Of a DNA stretch of 64,000 nt, positions 55,729-64,000 are shown piece by piece. The notes beneath the pieces were generated by a model, which saw only the letters and a program-made list of their open reading frames with translations, was not told where the DNA came from and ran no database searches. The position numbers and the translations under genes are program-made. Numbering within the stretch: the first letter of the stretch is position 1; each line of letters opens with the position of its first letter. This DNA is from Bacteroidota bacterium (GTDB taxonomy: Bacteria > Bacteroidota > Ignavibacteria > Kapaibacteriales > UBA2268): assembly GCA_029974985.1 (NCBI GenBank), contig JARKQC010000270.1, positions 47,625-111,624 on the forward strand, in the 5' to 3' direction.

Positions 55729-56244
55729 TTAAACACCAAGTTCTGATTTTAATTGAGCGACCCAAGCGTTTAATCTATCTTCAGTTTGGTCTTCTTGGTT
55801 GTCTTGGTCAATACCTAAACCATAGAATTTACCATTTTCCGCTAAGCCAACAGATTCGTTAAAATCATATCCTTCAGTTGACCAATAGCCAACGATTTTT
55901 CCACCGTTCTTAAGTACTGGTTTTGCAAGAATACCAATAGCATCGAGGAAGTTATCTGGATAACCGTCTTGGTCGCCTAAGCCAACGAAAGCAACAGTTT
56001 TGCCAGTAAAGTCAAATCTTTCATATTCTGCGAATACAGCATCCCAATCATCTTGTAATTCACCGTCATTCCAAGTAGATGAAGCAATAATTAAATATTC
56101 ATATTTTGACATATCATCAACATTAGCACTTGCCATATCATAAATGTCAACTTCAAAACCATTATCTTTTAGGATTTCTTCGAGACGCTGAGCAACTGTT
56201 TCAGTAAAGCCTGTATTTGTTCCGTAAAATATACCTATTAACAT
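55729..56244 (-). CDS. Flavodoxin (long-chain type)
   Basis: A 171-residue FMN-binding electron carrier. The phosphate loop is GTNTGFTET at residues 9-17. The two isoalloxazine-stacking loops are SSTWNDGELQDDWD and GLGDQDGYPDNFLDAIG, the latter with the ~20-residue insertion of long-chain flavodoxins. It is cytosolic and donates low-potential electrons, for example to biosynthetic reductases. It stands alone with 243 bp of AT-rich, featureless DNA upstream. Confidence 0.95.
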   Translation of the reverse strand: MLIGIFYGTNTGFTETVAQRLEEILKDNGFEVDIYDMASANVDDMSKYEYLIIASSTWNDGELQDDWDAVFAEYERFDFTGKTVAFVGLGDQDGYPDNFLDAIGILAKPVLKNGGKIVGYWSTEGYDFNESVGLAENGKFYGLGIDQDNQEDQTEDRLNAWVAQLKSELGV

Positions 56245-56487
56245 GGATATTTCTCCAATTCATTAAAAAATTATTAATAAATAAAAATAAAAATAAAATT
56301 ATTAAAAATTTACTTTTTACAAATTCAAATAAATCAAATATTTTGCTATAATACAAATTTTTTTAACAATTTTCTTTTAATTTTCAAATATTTATTAAAT
56401 TACTTACTATTATTAGTCTGATATAATCAAATTTATTCGATTTCTTTTATTATTTTTGAATTATTATTATACACTTGTGAAAAATTA

Positions 56488-57423
56488 ATGAAAATAAGCG
56501 TTATAATTGTAACTCGAAATCGAAAAAAAGATTTAAAATTTACTATCGAAAATTATTTATCTCAGTCTTATACTAATAAAGAAATTATTATTGTTGATAA
56601 TGGCTCTGATGATGGGACTATCCAAATGATGGAAAATGATTTTCCAGATATTAACTATACTTGGTTGCCCGATAATTTTGATATTCGCTCCTTAAATATT
56701 GCTATTGCTAAATCCAAGGGCGATATTTTATGGCGTACCGATGATGATTCTTTTCCCGAAGACAAAGATGCATTTAAAAAAGTTGTTGATATTTTTTCTA
56801 AAAATGATGATATTGATATCGTATGCTCCGAAGATATCGAAGTAAATGATAATTATCAAATTTGGGAATGGTATCCGTATAAAGTGGATAAAGAAAATGT
56901 GCCAGAAAAAGGCTATCAATCACATATTTTCCCAGGAACAGGGGCTGGAATTCGTAAACGCGTTTTTGATAAAATCGGTGGTTTTTGGGAATTTGGATTC
57001 GAGGAAATTGATTTTTGCACTCGTGCAATTGTGGCGGGCTTCAAAGTTAGATATTTTCCTAATATTCGCACTTTACATTATGCTTCTCGAAGCAATCGAA
57101 TTGTTGATGATAGATGGGTCAAAATTAATAAGCAAGTTATTAGGTATCAGTGGAAATATATGCCGTTTCACCTTGCTCTTGGACGCTCTATCGTATTTAT
57201 GACCTCAGCATTTATTGAGGCAATTTATAAAAGGGTAAGGATTGCAACTTTTTTAGAGGGTTTTTTTGGTATGTTATCTGTTGCATTTATGGCTTATAGA
57301 AATGAAAGAAATGTTGTTCCTAAAAATATGATGTATGACGTTACTCTCGGAACAAGTGCATTTAAAAGTCAATATTTATTATATAAATCAGTGCTTTTAA
57401 GAAAAATTAGAAGAAAAAAATGA
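56488..57423 (+). CDS. Glycosyltransferase family 2
   Basis: A 311-residue GT2 protein. It starts MKISVIIVTRNRKKDLKFTIENYLSQSYTNKEIIIVDNGSDDGT, has the DxD-like motif LWRTDDDSFPED, and the acceptor-side motif GTGAGIRKRVFDKIGGFWEFGFEEIDFCTRA, which matches rhamnosyl/galactosyl-type transferases (FEEIDFC). C-terminal hydrophobic helices suggest membrane association. Its end overlaps the start of the next glycosyltransferase by 4 bp. Confidence 0.85.
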   Translation: MKISVIIVTRNRKKDLKFTIENYLSQSYTNKEIIIVDNGSDDGTIQMMENDFPDINYTWLPDNFDIRSLNIAIAKSKGDILWRTDDDSFPEDKDAFKKVVDIFSKNDDIDIVCSEDIEVNDNYQIWEWYPYKVDKENVPEKGYQSHIFPGTGAGIRKRVFDKIGGFWEFGFEEIDFCTRAIVAGFKVRYFPNIRTLHYASRSNRIVDDRWVKINKQVIRYQWKYMPFHLALGRSIVFMTSAFIEAIYKRVRIATFLEGFFGMLSVAFMAYRNERNVVPKNMMYDVTLGTSAFKSQYLLYKSVLLRKIRRKK

Positions 57424-58613
57424 AAATTCTGCAATTAGCACCACAATTTCCCTTTCCTGAATATAATGGTGGACGCATTGGAATTGCAAGTACATTTAAG
57501 CAATTATCCAAAAATGCAGATATTACTCTTTTTACTTTTTCTGATGTCGAAATTGAAGAAAAATATATTAAAGAAGCCGAAAAATTTGGTAAAATTATTA
57601 TATATGGACATAGCACAAAAAATACAAAAATTCGAATTCTTAAATCAATTTTTGAAAAAACGGCTCTGTATTTATCAAAACATTACTCTGATGAAATTTA
57701 CAATTATATATTCAAATTGTGTGAAAAAGAAAAATTTGATATTGTTCATATTGACCATACTGCAATGGCTTTTTATGCCTTACGTTTAAGAATAAATTTT
57801 GGGATACCAATAGGTTTAAGACTTCATAATGTAGAATATTTGATTTGGGAGCGTTATTACAAAGAATTAGCTTTTTACAAACCACATAAATGGTATATCA
57901 AATTGCAAGCAGAACGTCTTAAACGAGACGAAGCATCACTTATGGGATTTATGAATGTAAATTTTCCAATTACGAATGATGACGCTACGAAAGCAAAAGC
58001 TATTTCCCCAAAAGCCAATTTTAAAGTTGCTGGTCCCGGCATAAACCTTGAAAATTGGAATCCAAATCGAAACCCCGAAAGTAATTGTAATTTATTACAT
58101 GCAACTACATATGATTGGCGACATAATGTTAATGCCATTTTGTGGTTTTTAACAAATGTAATGCCAAATGTTAAAAATAAAATTCCAGAAATTACACTTA
58201 CTCTATTAGGTAAAAATCCTCCTAAAAAGTTCTTTAATTACAAAGAATTAGGTGTGAATGTCGAAGGATTTGTCCCTGATGTAAAGCCGTATTTTAATAA
58301 TTCTAATATATTTATTTCTCCATTATTCGTTGGGGGGGGAATTAGAATCAAAATTCTCGAAGCAATGGCTATGAAGCTCCCCGTTGTGGCTACTTCGATT
58401 GCAGCAGAAGGTATTAATGCAAGTAGGGAAGATGGGCTTATAATTGCAAATAATCCAAAAGATTTTGAAAATGAAATTATTTATTTAATACAAAATACAA
58501 ATATTGCTCGACAATTAGGTGAAAATGCTCGAAAATTTGTTTTAGAAAATTATACTTGGGAAAAAAGTATTGGGATTATTTACGAAACTTATAAAAAACT
58601 TATAGAAAATTAA
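57420..58613 (+). CDS. Glycosyltransferase family 4
   Basis: A 397-residue GT-B enzyme. The N-terminal half begins MKILQLAPQFPFPEYNGGRIG, and the C-terminal half has the donor-site block NPNRNPESNCNLLHATTYDWRHNVNAI, FVPDVKPYFNNSNIFISPLFVGGGIRIKILEAMAMKLPVVATSIAAEGI, with the conserved E-x7-E-like region (KILEAMAMKLPVV). It resembles the GT4 proteins that follow GT2 genes in polysaccharide loci. Coupled to the upstream gene by a 4-bp overlap. Confidence 0.88.
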   Translation: MKILQLAPQFPFPEYNGGRIGIASTFKQLSKNADITLFTFSDVEIEEKYIKEAEKFGKIIIYGHSTKNTKIRILKSIFEKTALYLSKHYSDEIYNYIFKLCEKEKFDIVHIDHTAMAFYALRLRINFGIPIGLRLHNVEYLIWERYYKELAFYKPHKWYIKLQAERLKRDEASLMGFMNVNFPITNDDATKAKAISPKANFKVAGPGINLENWNPNRNPESNCNLLHATTYDWRHNVNAILWFLTNVMPNVKNKIPEITLTLLGKNPPKKFFNYKELGVNVEGFVPDVKPYFNNSNIFISPLFVGGGIRIKILEAMAMKLPVVATSIAAEGINASREDGLIIANNPKDFENEIIYLIQNTNIARQLGENARKFVLENYTWEKSIGIIYETYKKLIEN

Positions 58614-58620
58614 AAATTAT

Positions 58621-58651
58621 TTGTCTATTTTATTAAAAATGATTATATTTG
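58621..58651 (+). promoter_or_regulatory. Bacteroidota-type promoter of rpmB
   Basis: TTG at 58621-58623, a 20-bp gap, then TATATTTG at 58644-58651, 41 bp before the start codon. Confidence 0.6.
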
Positions 58652-58692
58652 AGTTTGTATAAAATGAAAATCTTAAAAAAGGATATTTAAAA

Positions 58693-58914
58693 ATGGCAAG
58701 AAGATGCGAATTAACAGGAACCGGAGTTTTGACCGGAAATAATGTTTCTCATGCTAATAACAAAACAAGAAGGCGTTTTTTGCCAAATCTTCAGAAAAAA
58801 AGAATTTGGATAGCAGAAGAAAACCGTTGGATAACAGTTAAAGCTACTGCAAAAGCTCTTAAAACCTTAGATAAAAAAGGTTATAAGGCTATGATGAAAG
58901 ATCTCGATAATTAA
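58693..58914 (+). CDS. rpmB: 50S ribosomal protein L28
   Basis: A 73-residue basic protein: [40 protein letters not shown], typical of L28, followed by [15 protein letters not shown]. It lacks the CxxC zinc motif of some L28 proteins; only Cys5 is present. It is not followed by rpmG or rpmE as in many bacteria. Its own promoter and terminator make it a single-gene unit. Confidence 0.95.
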   Translation: MARRCELTGTGVLTGNNVSHANNKTRRRFLPNLQKKRIWIAEENRWITVKATAKALKTLDKKGYKAMMKDLDN

Positions 58915-58944
58915 TTTTCTTAAAAATTATAAAATTTTATTTTT

Positions 58945-58977
58945 AAAGTGGATTATTTATTTCAATCCACTTTTTTT
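58945..58977. terminator. Terminator of rpmB, shared with the convergent gene
   Basis: AAAGTGGATT (58945-58954) pairs with AATCCACTTT (58964-58973), followed by a T run. It lies between rpmB and the stop codon of the secreted protein on the other strand. Confidence 0.85.
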
Positions 58978-60213
58978 CTATCTTATTGGTGGGGCACAAG
59001 TTAATAAATATAGCCTATTGCCAATCGCTCCGATGGTTTCGTATCTTTTATCAAAATGATTATATCTTGGCGCTATTGTAAAGTCCACCATCATCCCAGA
59101 ATGCAAGGCACCCGTCTCCAAAAAATATACCATCATAGAAGAGCTTGTTGTATATGCAAAAGTTCTTGAGCGTGGGGCTACTGCGACGGGGCTTTCTGGC
59201 TCGATATACACTTTTAAATCATATCTTCTTCCATTAAGATTAAAAAAGCAATCCATATCACAACTTAAAAAATAAAAATCTTCCCCATCAAAAGTAAATC
59301 GTGGAGCGCCCGGGCGTATTCCACCAAAATATTCAGCTGAATTCATATTCACATATCTTGTATTTTGATATGACGCACTATATCCAATTAGTGCAAGAGT
59401 AGGATGCAATACAATATTTGATACCGACTCGTATTGTTCGCTAATAATTGGCTCGAAATACTCGTGTGAATATAATAAAATCTGCTGACGCGTTGTAAAT
59501 GAACGAACAGCAAATGCGTAACATGTGCCTTCGCGATTTATAGCAGTTTCATAAATATCTGGATAAATATCCGAAATCGTCTTGTTATTTGCATATATTT
59601 GCCAGCCATTACCAAGAAATGCCGCATAAATAAAACGATTTTCAATATCAAAACCAACAGGGATAATTTTTTCATAAGTCGTTGTATTTATTCCATTTAT
59701 ATTTAATGAGTATGACGAACCTTGACGAGCAACATAAGCATAAATATTTGCATTTTGATTTACATATAAATTTCCAATCTTATTTATCATTTCTATAGTT
59801 TTTTGGGGCATTACTGCATATTCTATACTACCTTTAAAATATGTATAAACAAGCTCATCACTTATTGATGAAAATAGAATTTCACCTGGATCGGCTGAAT
59901 AAATATAAAAACTAGTATCGCTTGAAAGAAGTGCTGTTGTGCCTTGGTCAATTACAAAAGTCGCCCAATCATAACCATCGTGTGAAAATACGGGCTTTTT
60001 GATATTATTAAACAAATCACTTTCTGCACCATTTATTATAAGTCGGTATTTGTCGGTTGTTGGCTGAGTTATTGCCCACCAATTAAATGTGGTATCCATT
60101 CCAAAATTATTAAGCGGCTCATCACCATCGTAAATTCGATAATCGCGGCATATTTCTTGAGAATTTGCTATTGGTATTATAAAAAATATAAAAATTATAA
60201 TATATCTATACAT
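58978..60213 (-). CDS. Exported protein of unknown function, probable beta-propeller
   Basis: A 411-residue protein with a signal peptide (MYRYIIIFIFFIIPIANSQ). Short repeated beta-like motifs of the type 'KPVFSHDGYDWATFVID', 'IENRFIYAAFLGNGWQIYAN', 'HPTLALIGYSAS' and 'FTFDGEDFYFLSCD' recur at roughly 40-50 residue spacing, suggesting propeller blades as in TolB/WD-like proteins. There is no T9SS sorting domain or lipobox. Four cysteines are present, including an N-terminal one (EICRDYRI). Function unknown. Confidence 0.6.
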   Translation of the reverse strand: MYRYIIIFIFFIIPIANSQEICRDYRIYDGDEPLNNFGMDTTFNWWAITQPTTDKYRLIINGAESDLFNNIKKPVFSHDGYDWATFVIDQGTTALLSSDTSFYIYSADPGEILFSSISDELVYTYFKGSIEYAVMPQKTIEMINKIGNLYVNQNANIYAYVARQGSSYSLNINGINTTTYEKIIPVGFDIENRFIYAAFLGNGWQIYANNKTISDIYPDIYETAINREGTCYAFAVRSFTTRQQILLYSHEYFEPIISEQYESVSNIVLHPTLALIGYSASYQNTRYVNMNSAEYFGGIRPGAPRFTFDGEDFYFLSCDMDCFFNLNGRRYDLKVYIEPESPVAVAPRSRTFAYTTSSSMMVYFLETGALHSGMMVDFTIAPRYNHFDKRYETIGAIGNRLYLLTCAPPIR

Positions 60214-60379
60214 TTTTCATTTCTTTGTTTTATTTTTTACTTTTAAATTAGACGAAATAAATTTTTGATAGTATATTATTATTTTTCTATTTACTTTTTT
60301 ATTACTAATTTTGTAAAAATTGATATTGGGTGAAATTAATGTAATTTGCCGAAAATATTTTTACTTGCTTGGAATATTT

Positions 60380-63196
60380 ATGCTGACAAAAGAAGAAGCC
60401 TTAGAAAAAATTAAATCATTAGTTGAAAGATTCGACGAACAAAAAGAATTTTACAAAAATAAAGATTATAATGAAACTCAAACAAGACGTGATTTTATTG
60501 ACCCTTTTTGGAAAGCTCTCGGTTGGGACGTTGATAACGAAAACGGATATGCTGAAAGCTATCGAGAAGTGATTCACGAAGACCGTGTTAAAATTGGAGG
60601 AATTACAAAAGCACCCGATTATTCTTTTAGACTTGTTGGTGGTAAACGGCTTTTCTTTTTAGAAGCAAAAAAGCCAAGTGTATATATTAAAGATGATATT
60701 GCGCCCGCTTATCAGATTCGTAGATATGGTTGGAGTGCTAAAATGCCTATTTCTGTTATCACTGATTTTGAGGAATTGGCTATTTATAACTGCACTATAA
60801 AGCCAAAAGAAAGCGATAAAGCAAGTACTGGACGCATTAAATATCTCACTTATGATGAATATATTTCTGATTTTGATTTTATTTGGGATACTTTTTCGAA
60901 AGAACGCGTTTTAAAAGGCAGTTTTGATAAATATATTGCAAGCGATAAAAATAAAAAAGGTACTACTACTGTTGATAATGAGTTCTTGCAATCTCTTGAT
61001 AAATGGAGGGTGGAGCTTGCTTTGAATATTGCTAAACGTAATAAAGATATTAACGAAGATGAATTAAATTTTGTTGTTCAGAATACTATTGACAGAATTA
61101 TATTTTTACGTATTGCTGAGGATAGAAATGTTGAAAATTATGGTGAATTACAAAACTGTTTGACAAGTGGAGATTATTATAAAAACTTGTTACAATATTT
61201 TCATATTGCTGACCAAAAATATAATTCGGGACTCTTTGATTTTCAAAAAGATAAAATTAGCGATAGAATTTCTATTGAAAATAAAGTTGTCAAAAATATT
61301 ATAAAAGAACTTTATTATCCCGAATGTCCTTATGAATTTTCCGTTATTTCTGTTGAAATTTTGGGTAGTGCTTATGAGCAGTTTCTCGGGAAACAAATTA
61401 CTTTATCCAAAACGGGACGCGCTACAATAGAAGAAAAACCCGAAGTACGAAAAGCGGGAGGTGTTTATTATACTCCGCAATATATTGTAGATTATATAGT
61501 TAAAAATACTCTTGGGAAATTATTAATTGATAAGAAACCCGATGAAGTTAGCAAAATTAAAATTGTGGACCCCGCCTGCGGAAGTGGAAGTTTTCTTATT
61601 GGTGCGTACCAATATCTACTCGATTGGCATAAGGATTTTTACAATAATTTAGATAAAATTAGTAAGGGCGAGAAAGATAATCCACTCACTCCACAAGGAG
61701 AGTTAACCACTAATGAAAAAAGGCGAATTTTGCTAAATAATATTTATGGAGTTGATTTAGATAGTAATGCTGTGGAGGTTACAAAATTATCGCTACTACT
61801 AAAATGTATGGAAGGGGAGACTCGCGAATCTATCGAATCGCAAACTATACTATTTCACGACCGTGTGTTGCCCTCGCTTGATAATAATATAAAAAGCGGT
61901 AACTCACTCATTGACCTTGATTATTATGAGAATGAAATTGATTACGGTGAGGAACGTAAAATTAAGCCATTTTCTTGGGAAAAAGCTTTTCCAGAAGTGT
62001 TTAATCAAGGGGGCTTCGATGTTGTGATTGGAAATCCGCCGTATGTTGTAATTGAAGGAGAATTTAGAAATGAAGAAATTTTGAACTACTTTAAAATGAA
62101 TTATAAAAGTGCTTCATACAAAATTGATATGTATCATTTGTTTTTTGAAAAAGGTTTAGAACTTTTAAGTTCAATAGGTCAGTTAGGATTTATTACACCT
62201 AGTAATTTCCTTTCAAACAACAATCTTATGGGATTGCGTGAAACTATTTTAAATAATTCTTACATAAAAATGCTAAACGTAATTAACGGAAAAGTTTTTT
62301 TAGATGCTTCGGTGGATACAACAATTTCTATTTTAGAAAAATTCAACAGTAAAAATAAATCAAAATTTATACATTCAAAATGGAATAAAAATAAATTGGA
62401 AGAAATTTCAATTGAAGAATTTTATCAAGATATTTTCAACCAAAACAAAGGAAAAATGTTTGTTTCAACAAAAAATAAAAGTAAATTAAAAATTAAAACT
62501 TTTGAACTTGGTACAAAATATTTTGTAAAATTCGGAATGCAACTTCGTGACCGTAAAAAATTTGTAACTGATGTTATTAATAGTTCTCAATTAGATTTAA
62601 TTACAGAATTTCACAGACCTTGCTATACTGGAAAAAATGTTCAGAAATGGAATATGCAATACAGCAATTTACTAGCATATTTCAATCGTGAAGCTAAACG
62701 AGGTGGATGTTGGGATGAAAATATTCACAATACAAATCCTAAAATCATTGTACGTCAAATTGGAGCTCATCCGATTTGTGCATTAGATGAAAATGGATAT
62801 GTTTGTTTAAATACTGTTTTTATGATTGTTCCAAAATTAGAAAACAATATTGACTTAAAATTTATTTTAGCAGTTTTAAACTCAAAATTTATTGCTGATT
62901 ATTGGACTAAAAACTTTTCAGATTTACGCCAAACTTTTCCAAAAATTAAAGGAAGTTATTTGGAAAAATTGCCTATTCCTGAAATTGAGAATAAACAACA
63001 AAATCATTATAATGATATAATAAAACAAACAAGTCAATTACTAAACTTAATCAAAGACATACAAAATGAGACTTTACCCGAAAGAATAGAACAAATAAAA
63101 AATAGAATAGAATATTGCGAAAACAAAATAGATCAAATAGTTTACGAACTCTTCGATTTAACAGAAGAGGAAATAAAAATAATAGAAAATGGGTAA
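60380..63196 (+). CDS. Type IIG restriction-modification enzyme (Eco57I-like)
   Basis: I chose ATG 60380 (MLTKEEALEKIKSLVERF) over an upstream TTG at 60320, which would lie at the predicted transcription start (TAATTTTG at 60306-60313). The single chain of 938 residues carries all functions: an N-terminal PD-(D/E)xK nuclease with D80 (KAPDYSF) and E95/K97 (FFLEAKKPS); a helical linker; an N6-adenine methyltransferase with motif I DPACGSGSF at about 397 and motif IV NPPY at 552; and a C-terminal target-recognition domain with FHRPCYTGKNVQKW and SNSKFIADYWTKNFSD-like blocks. It cuts and methylates DNA at a non-palindromic site. All catalytic residues are present, so it looks intact. Confidence 0.9.
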   Translation: MLTKEEALEKIKSLVERFDEQKEFYKNKDYNETQTRRDFIDPFWKALGWDVDNENGYAESYREVIHEDRVKIGGITKAPDYSFRLVGGKRLFFLEAKKPSVYIKDDIAPAYQIRRYGWSAKMPISVITDFEELAIYNCTIKPKESDKASTGRIKYLTYDEYISDFDFIWDTFSKERVLKGSFDKYIASDKNKKGTTTVDNEFLQSLDKWRVELALNIAKRNKDINEDELNFVVQNTIDRIIFLRIAEDRNVENYGELQNCLTSGDYYKNLLQYFHIADQKYNSGLFDFQKDKISDRISIENKVVKNIIKELYYPECPYEFSVISVEILGSAYEQFLGKQITLSKTGRATIEEKPEVRKAGGVYYTPQYIVDYIVKNTLGKLLIDKKPDEVSKIKIVDPACGSGSFLIGAYQYLLDWHKDFYNNLDKISKGEKDNPLTPQGELTTNEKRRILLNNIYGVDLDSNAVEVTKLSLLLKCMEGETRESIESQTILFHDRVLPSLDNNIKSGNSLIDLDYYENEIDYGEERKIKPFSWEKAFPEVFNQGGFDVVIGNPPYVVIEGEFRNEEILNYFKMNYKSASYKIDMYHLFFEKGLELLSSIGQLGFITPSNFLSNNNLMGLRETILNNSYIKMLNVINGKVFLDASVDTTISILEKFNSKNKSKFIHSKWNKNKLEEISIEEFYQDIFNQNKGKMFVSTKNKSKLKIKTFELGTKYFVKFGMQLRDRKKFVTDVINSSQLDLITEFHRPCYTGKNVQKWNMQYSNLLAYFNREAKRGGCWDENIHNTNPKIIVRQIGAHPICALDENGYVCLNTVFMIVPKLENNIDLKFILAVLNSKFIADYWTKNFSDLRQTFPKIKGSYLEKLPIPEIENKQQNHYNDIIKQTSQLLNLIKDIQNETLPERIEQIKNRIEYCENKIDQIVYELFDLTEEEIKIIENG

Positions 63197-63273
63197 TAAC
63201 TTCACTCCGCCTCCGCTCAGGGAACGGAAGAAAACTCCGCTTGGAAAGATATATCCAAAAAAAAAGTAATAAT
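63197..63273. other. Short GC-richer intergenic stretch
   Basis: Sequence CTCCGCCTCCGCTCAGGGAA and neighbouring purine-rich DNA, unlike the surrounding AT-rich background. No gene or clear hairpin was found. Confidence 0.3.
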
Positions 63274-64000
63274 TTATGGATTACTACATAATCTTAAACT
63301 AAATGTATTTAGTTTAGGATTATCGTTTAATTGTTTTAAAGTATAAATATCAAAAGTATTACCATCCTGAGTTAATGTAAGTGTAAAGCTAACTTCTTCG
63401 ATATGCTTGATCAAGTCGTGGTCGTATTTTCCCTGCTCAAATGTCTTATAAGTATCAATATTTAGCATATAAGTGCCATAGAGATCTTTAAAAAATGATA
63501 AAATTGGTTTAAATTTAATTTTAATATCAACAATTTTTGTTAGATTTTCTCCAAGATACAAAGTTGTATTATAATTATAAATCAAATTACTACAAATCCA
63601 AGTTTGCTTATTAATATCACCGGAAATTGAAAGATTAATATCATTGATAGAATTTTTAAATTGTCTGACAACATTAAATTTTGTTCCACTCCATTTAACT
63701 AAAATAGTATCAATATCGCCTGGTCCATTTTCCCAAGTACTGCTTGAAGAAATTTTTGGATATTCAAAAGGTGATTCTTTCTGCGTACTTTGCCTAATCA
63801 CGATAAAATCGCCCAATTCAACATTACATGTAAAATATTTGAGTTTAGCTAATTGGTCGTCGCTTTGTCCAACGTCAGTTGTAGTGTATCCGTCTCCGAG
63901 AATAATCTCATCATTAGCTAAAAAGACAGGCTCATCTTTTGAATTTTTAGAATTTAGATTATTAAGATTAAAAATAATCTTATTATTGACTTTGTCAATT
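63274..64000 (-). CDS. Large protein of unknown function (partial, N-terminus beyond window)
   Basis: On the minus strand the reading frame is open from the window edge (about codon 64000) to the stop at 63274, giving about 241 residues. An apparent start at 63816 is a TTG inside the frame, and the frame continues upstream with protein-like sequence (DDQLAKLKYFTCNVELGDFIVIRQ), so it is not the true start. The segment is beta-rich, with alternating hydrophobic residues and no recognisable motif. It may be part of a secreted or surface protein. The true start lies outside the window. Confidence 0.5.
   Translation of the reverse strand, partial: IDKVNNKIIFNLNNLNSKNSKDEPVFLANDEIILGDGYTTTDVGQSDDQLAKLKYFTCNVELGDFIVIRQSTQKESPFEYPKISSSSTWENGPGDIDTILVKWSGTKFNVVRQFKNSINDINLSISGDINKQTWICSNLIYNYNTTLYLGENLTKIVDIKIKFKPILSFFKDLYGTYMLNIDTYKTFEQGKYDHDLIKHIEEVSFTLTLTQDGNTFDIYTLKQLNDNPKLNTFSLRLCSNP

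Noticed and set aside
60262..60275. TTTTTGATAGT resembling the end of the CRISPR repeat
   Set aside because: Only 11 bases match and no further repeat or spacer structure surrounds it; expected by chance in AT-rich DNA.
63197..63273. Insertion-sequence remnant suggested by GC-richer bases
   Set aside because: Too short, with no inverted repeat or transposase fragment visible.
63274..63816. Complete 180-residue gene starting at 63816
   Set aside because: The supposed start is TTG within a frame that stays open to the window edge, so the gene is partial and longer.
1..64000. tRNA or rRNA genes
   Set aside because: On reading the intergenic regions I found no cloverleaf with a GGTTCGA-like T-arm and no rRNA-like stretch; a covariance scan would be needed to exclude them formally.

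Overview
The window is strongly AT-rich and reads as chromosomal DNA from a member of the Bacteroidota/Chlorobiota (FCB) group. Four lines of evidence support this: secreted proteins with type IX secretion (T9SS) C-terminal sorting domains, a TonB-dependent receptor with HmuY-like proteins, Bacteroidota-type promoters (TTG, 19-20 bp gap, TAnnTTTG), and a type II-C CRISPR locus. A Kapabacteria/Ignavibacteria-like lineage is plausible, but the sequence alone does not prove it. I saw no rRNA or tRNA gene, prophage, integrase or IS element.

Layout. 1-5500: DUF494/Smg (cut by the window edge), ybeY, a small T9SS cargo protein, lysine 6-aminotransferase (lat), a DUF3108 protein and crcB. 5649-14672: TonB receptor, rho, a polysaccharide flippase, sucC, and zapA / candidate 6S RNA / rny. 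15052-19040: two secreted T9SS cargo proteins; the first is a zinc metalloprotease whose signal-peptide region contains four 8-bp tandem repeats and may be phase variable. 19279-26074: yqeY-like gene, mutS2, a TPR protein, a DNA methyltransferase fused to an Mrr-like nuclease domain, and an outer-membrane barrel. 26136-29640: hydroxyacyl-CoA dehydrogenase and two HmuY-like surface proteins.

29693-38568 is a complete type II-C CRISPR-Cas9 locus: 63 repeats and 62 spacers, then cas2, cas1 and cas9 on the minus strand, then a divergent tracrRNA. The tracrRNA anti-repeat pairs with the first 24 nt of the repeat and has its own promoter and a UUCG-loop terminator. Every repeat except the eroded first one contains a full copy of the same promoter (TTG-N19-TATTTTTG), placed so that transcription would start at the beginning of the following spacer. 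This is the Bacteroidota counterpart of the per-repeat promoters known from Neisseria and Campylobacter type II-C arrays. Two pairs of spacers are near-exact reverse complements of each other.

38761-58613 is mostly envelope and storage-glycan metabolism: flippase, methyltransferase, YfhO-like membrane protein, GH57 enzyme, glycosyltransferases and alpha-glucan phosphorylase. Interspersed are a receiver/histidine-kinase hybrid, TPR proteins, OsmC, Sua5/TsaC and flavodoxin. The end holds rpmB, an unknown secreted protein, a type IIG restriction-modification enzyme, and a minus-strand gene that runs off the window. Gene pairs with 4-bp stop/start overlaps (cas9-cas1-cas2, yfhO-GH57, osmC-TPR, GT2-GT4) indicate translationally coupled operons. 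Hairpin terminators sit between most convergent genes.
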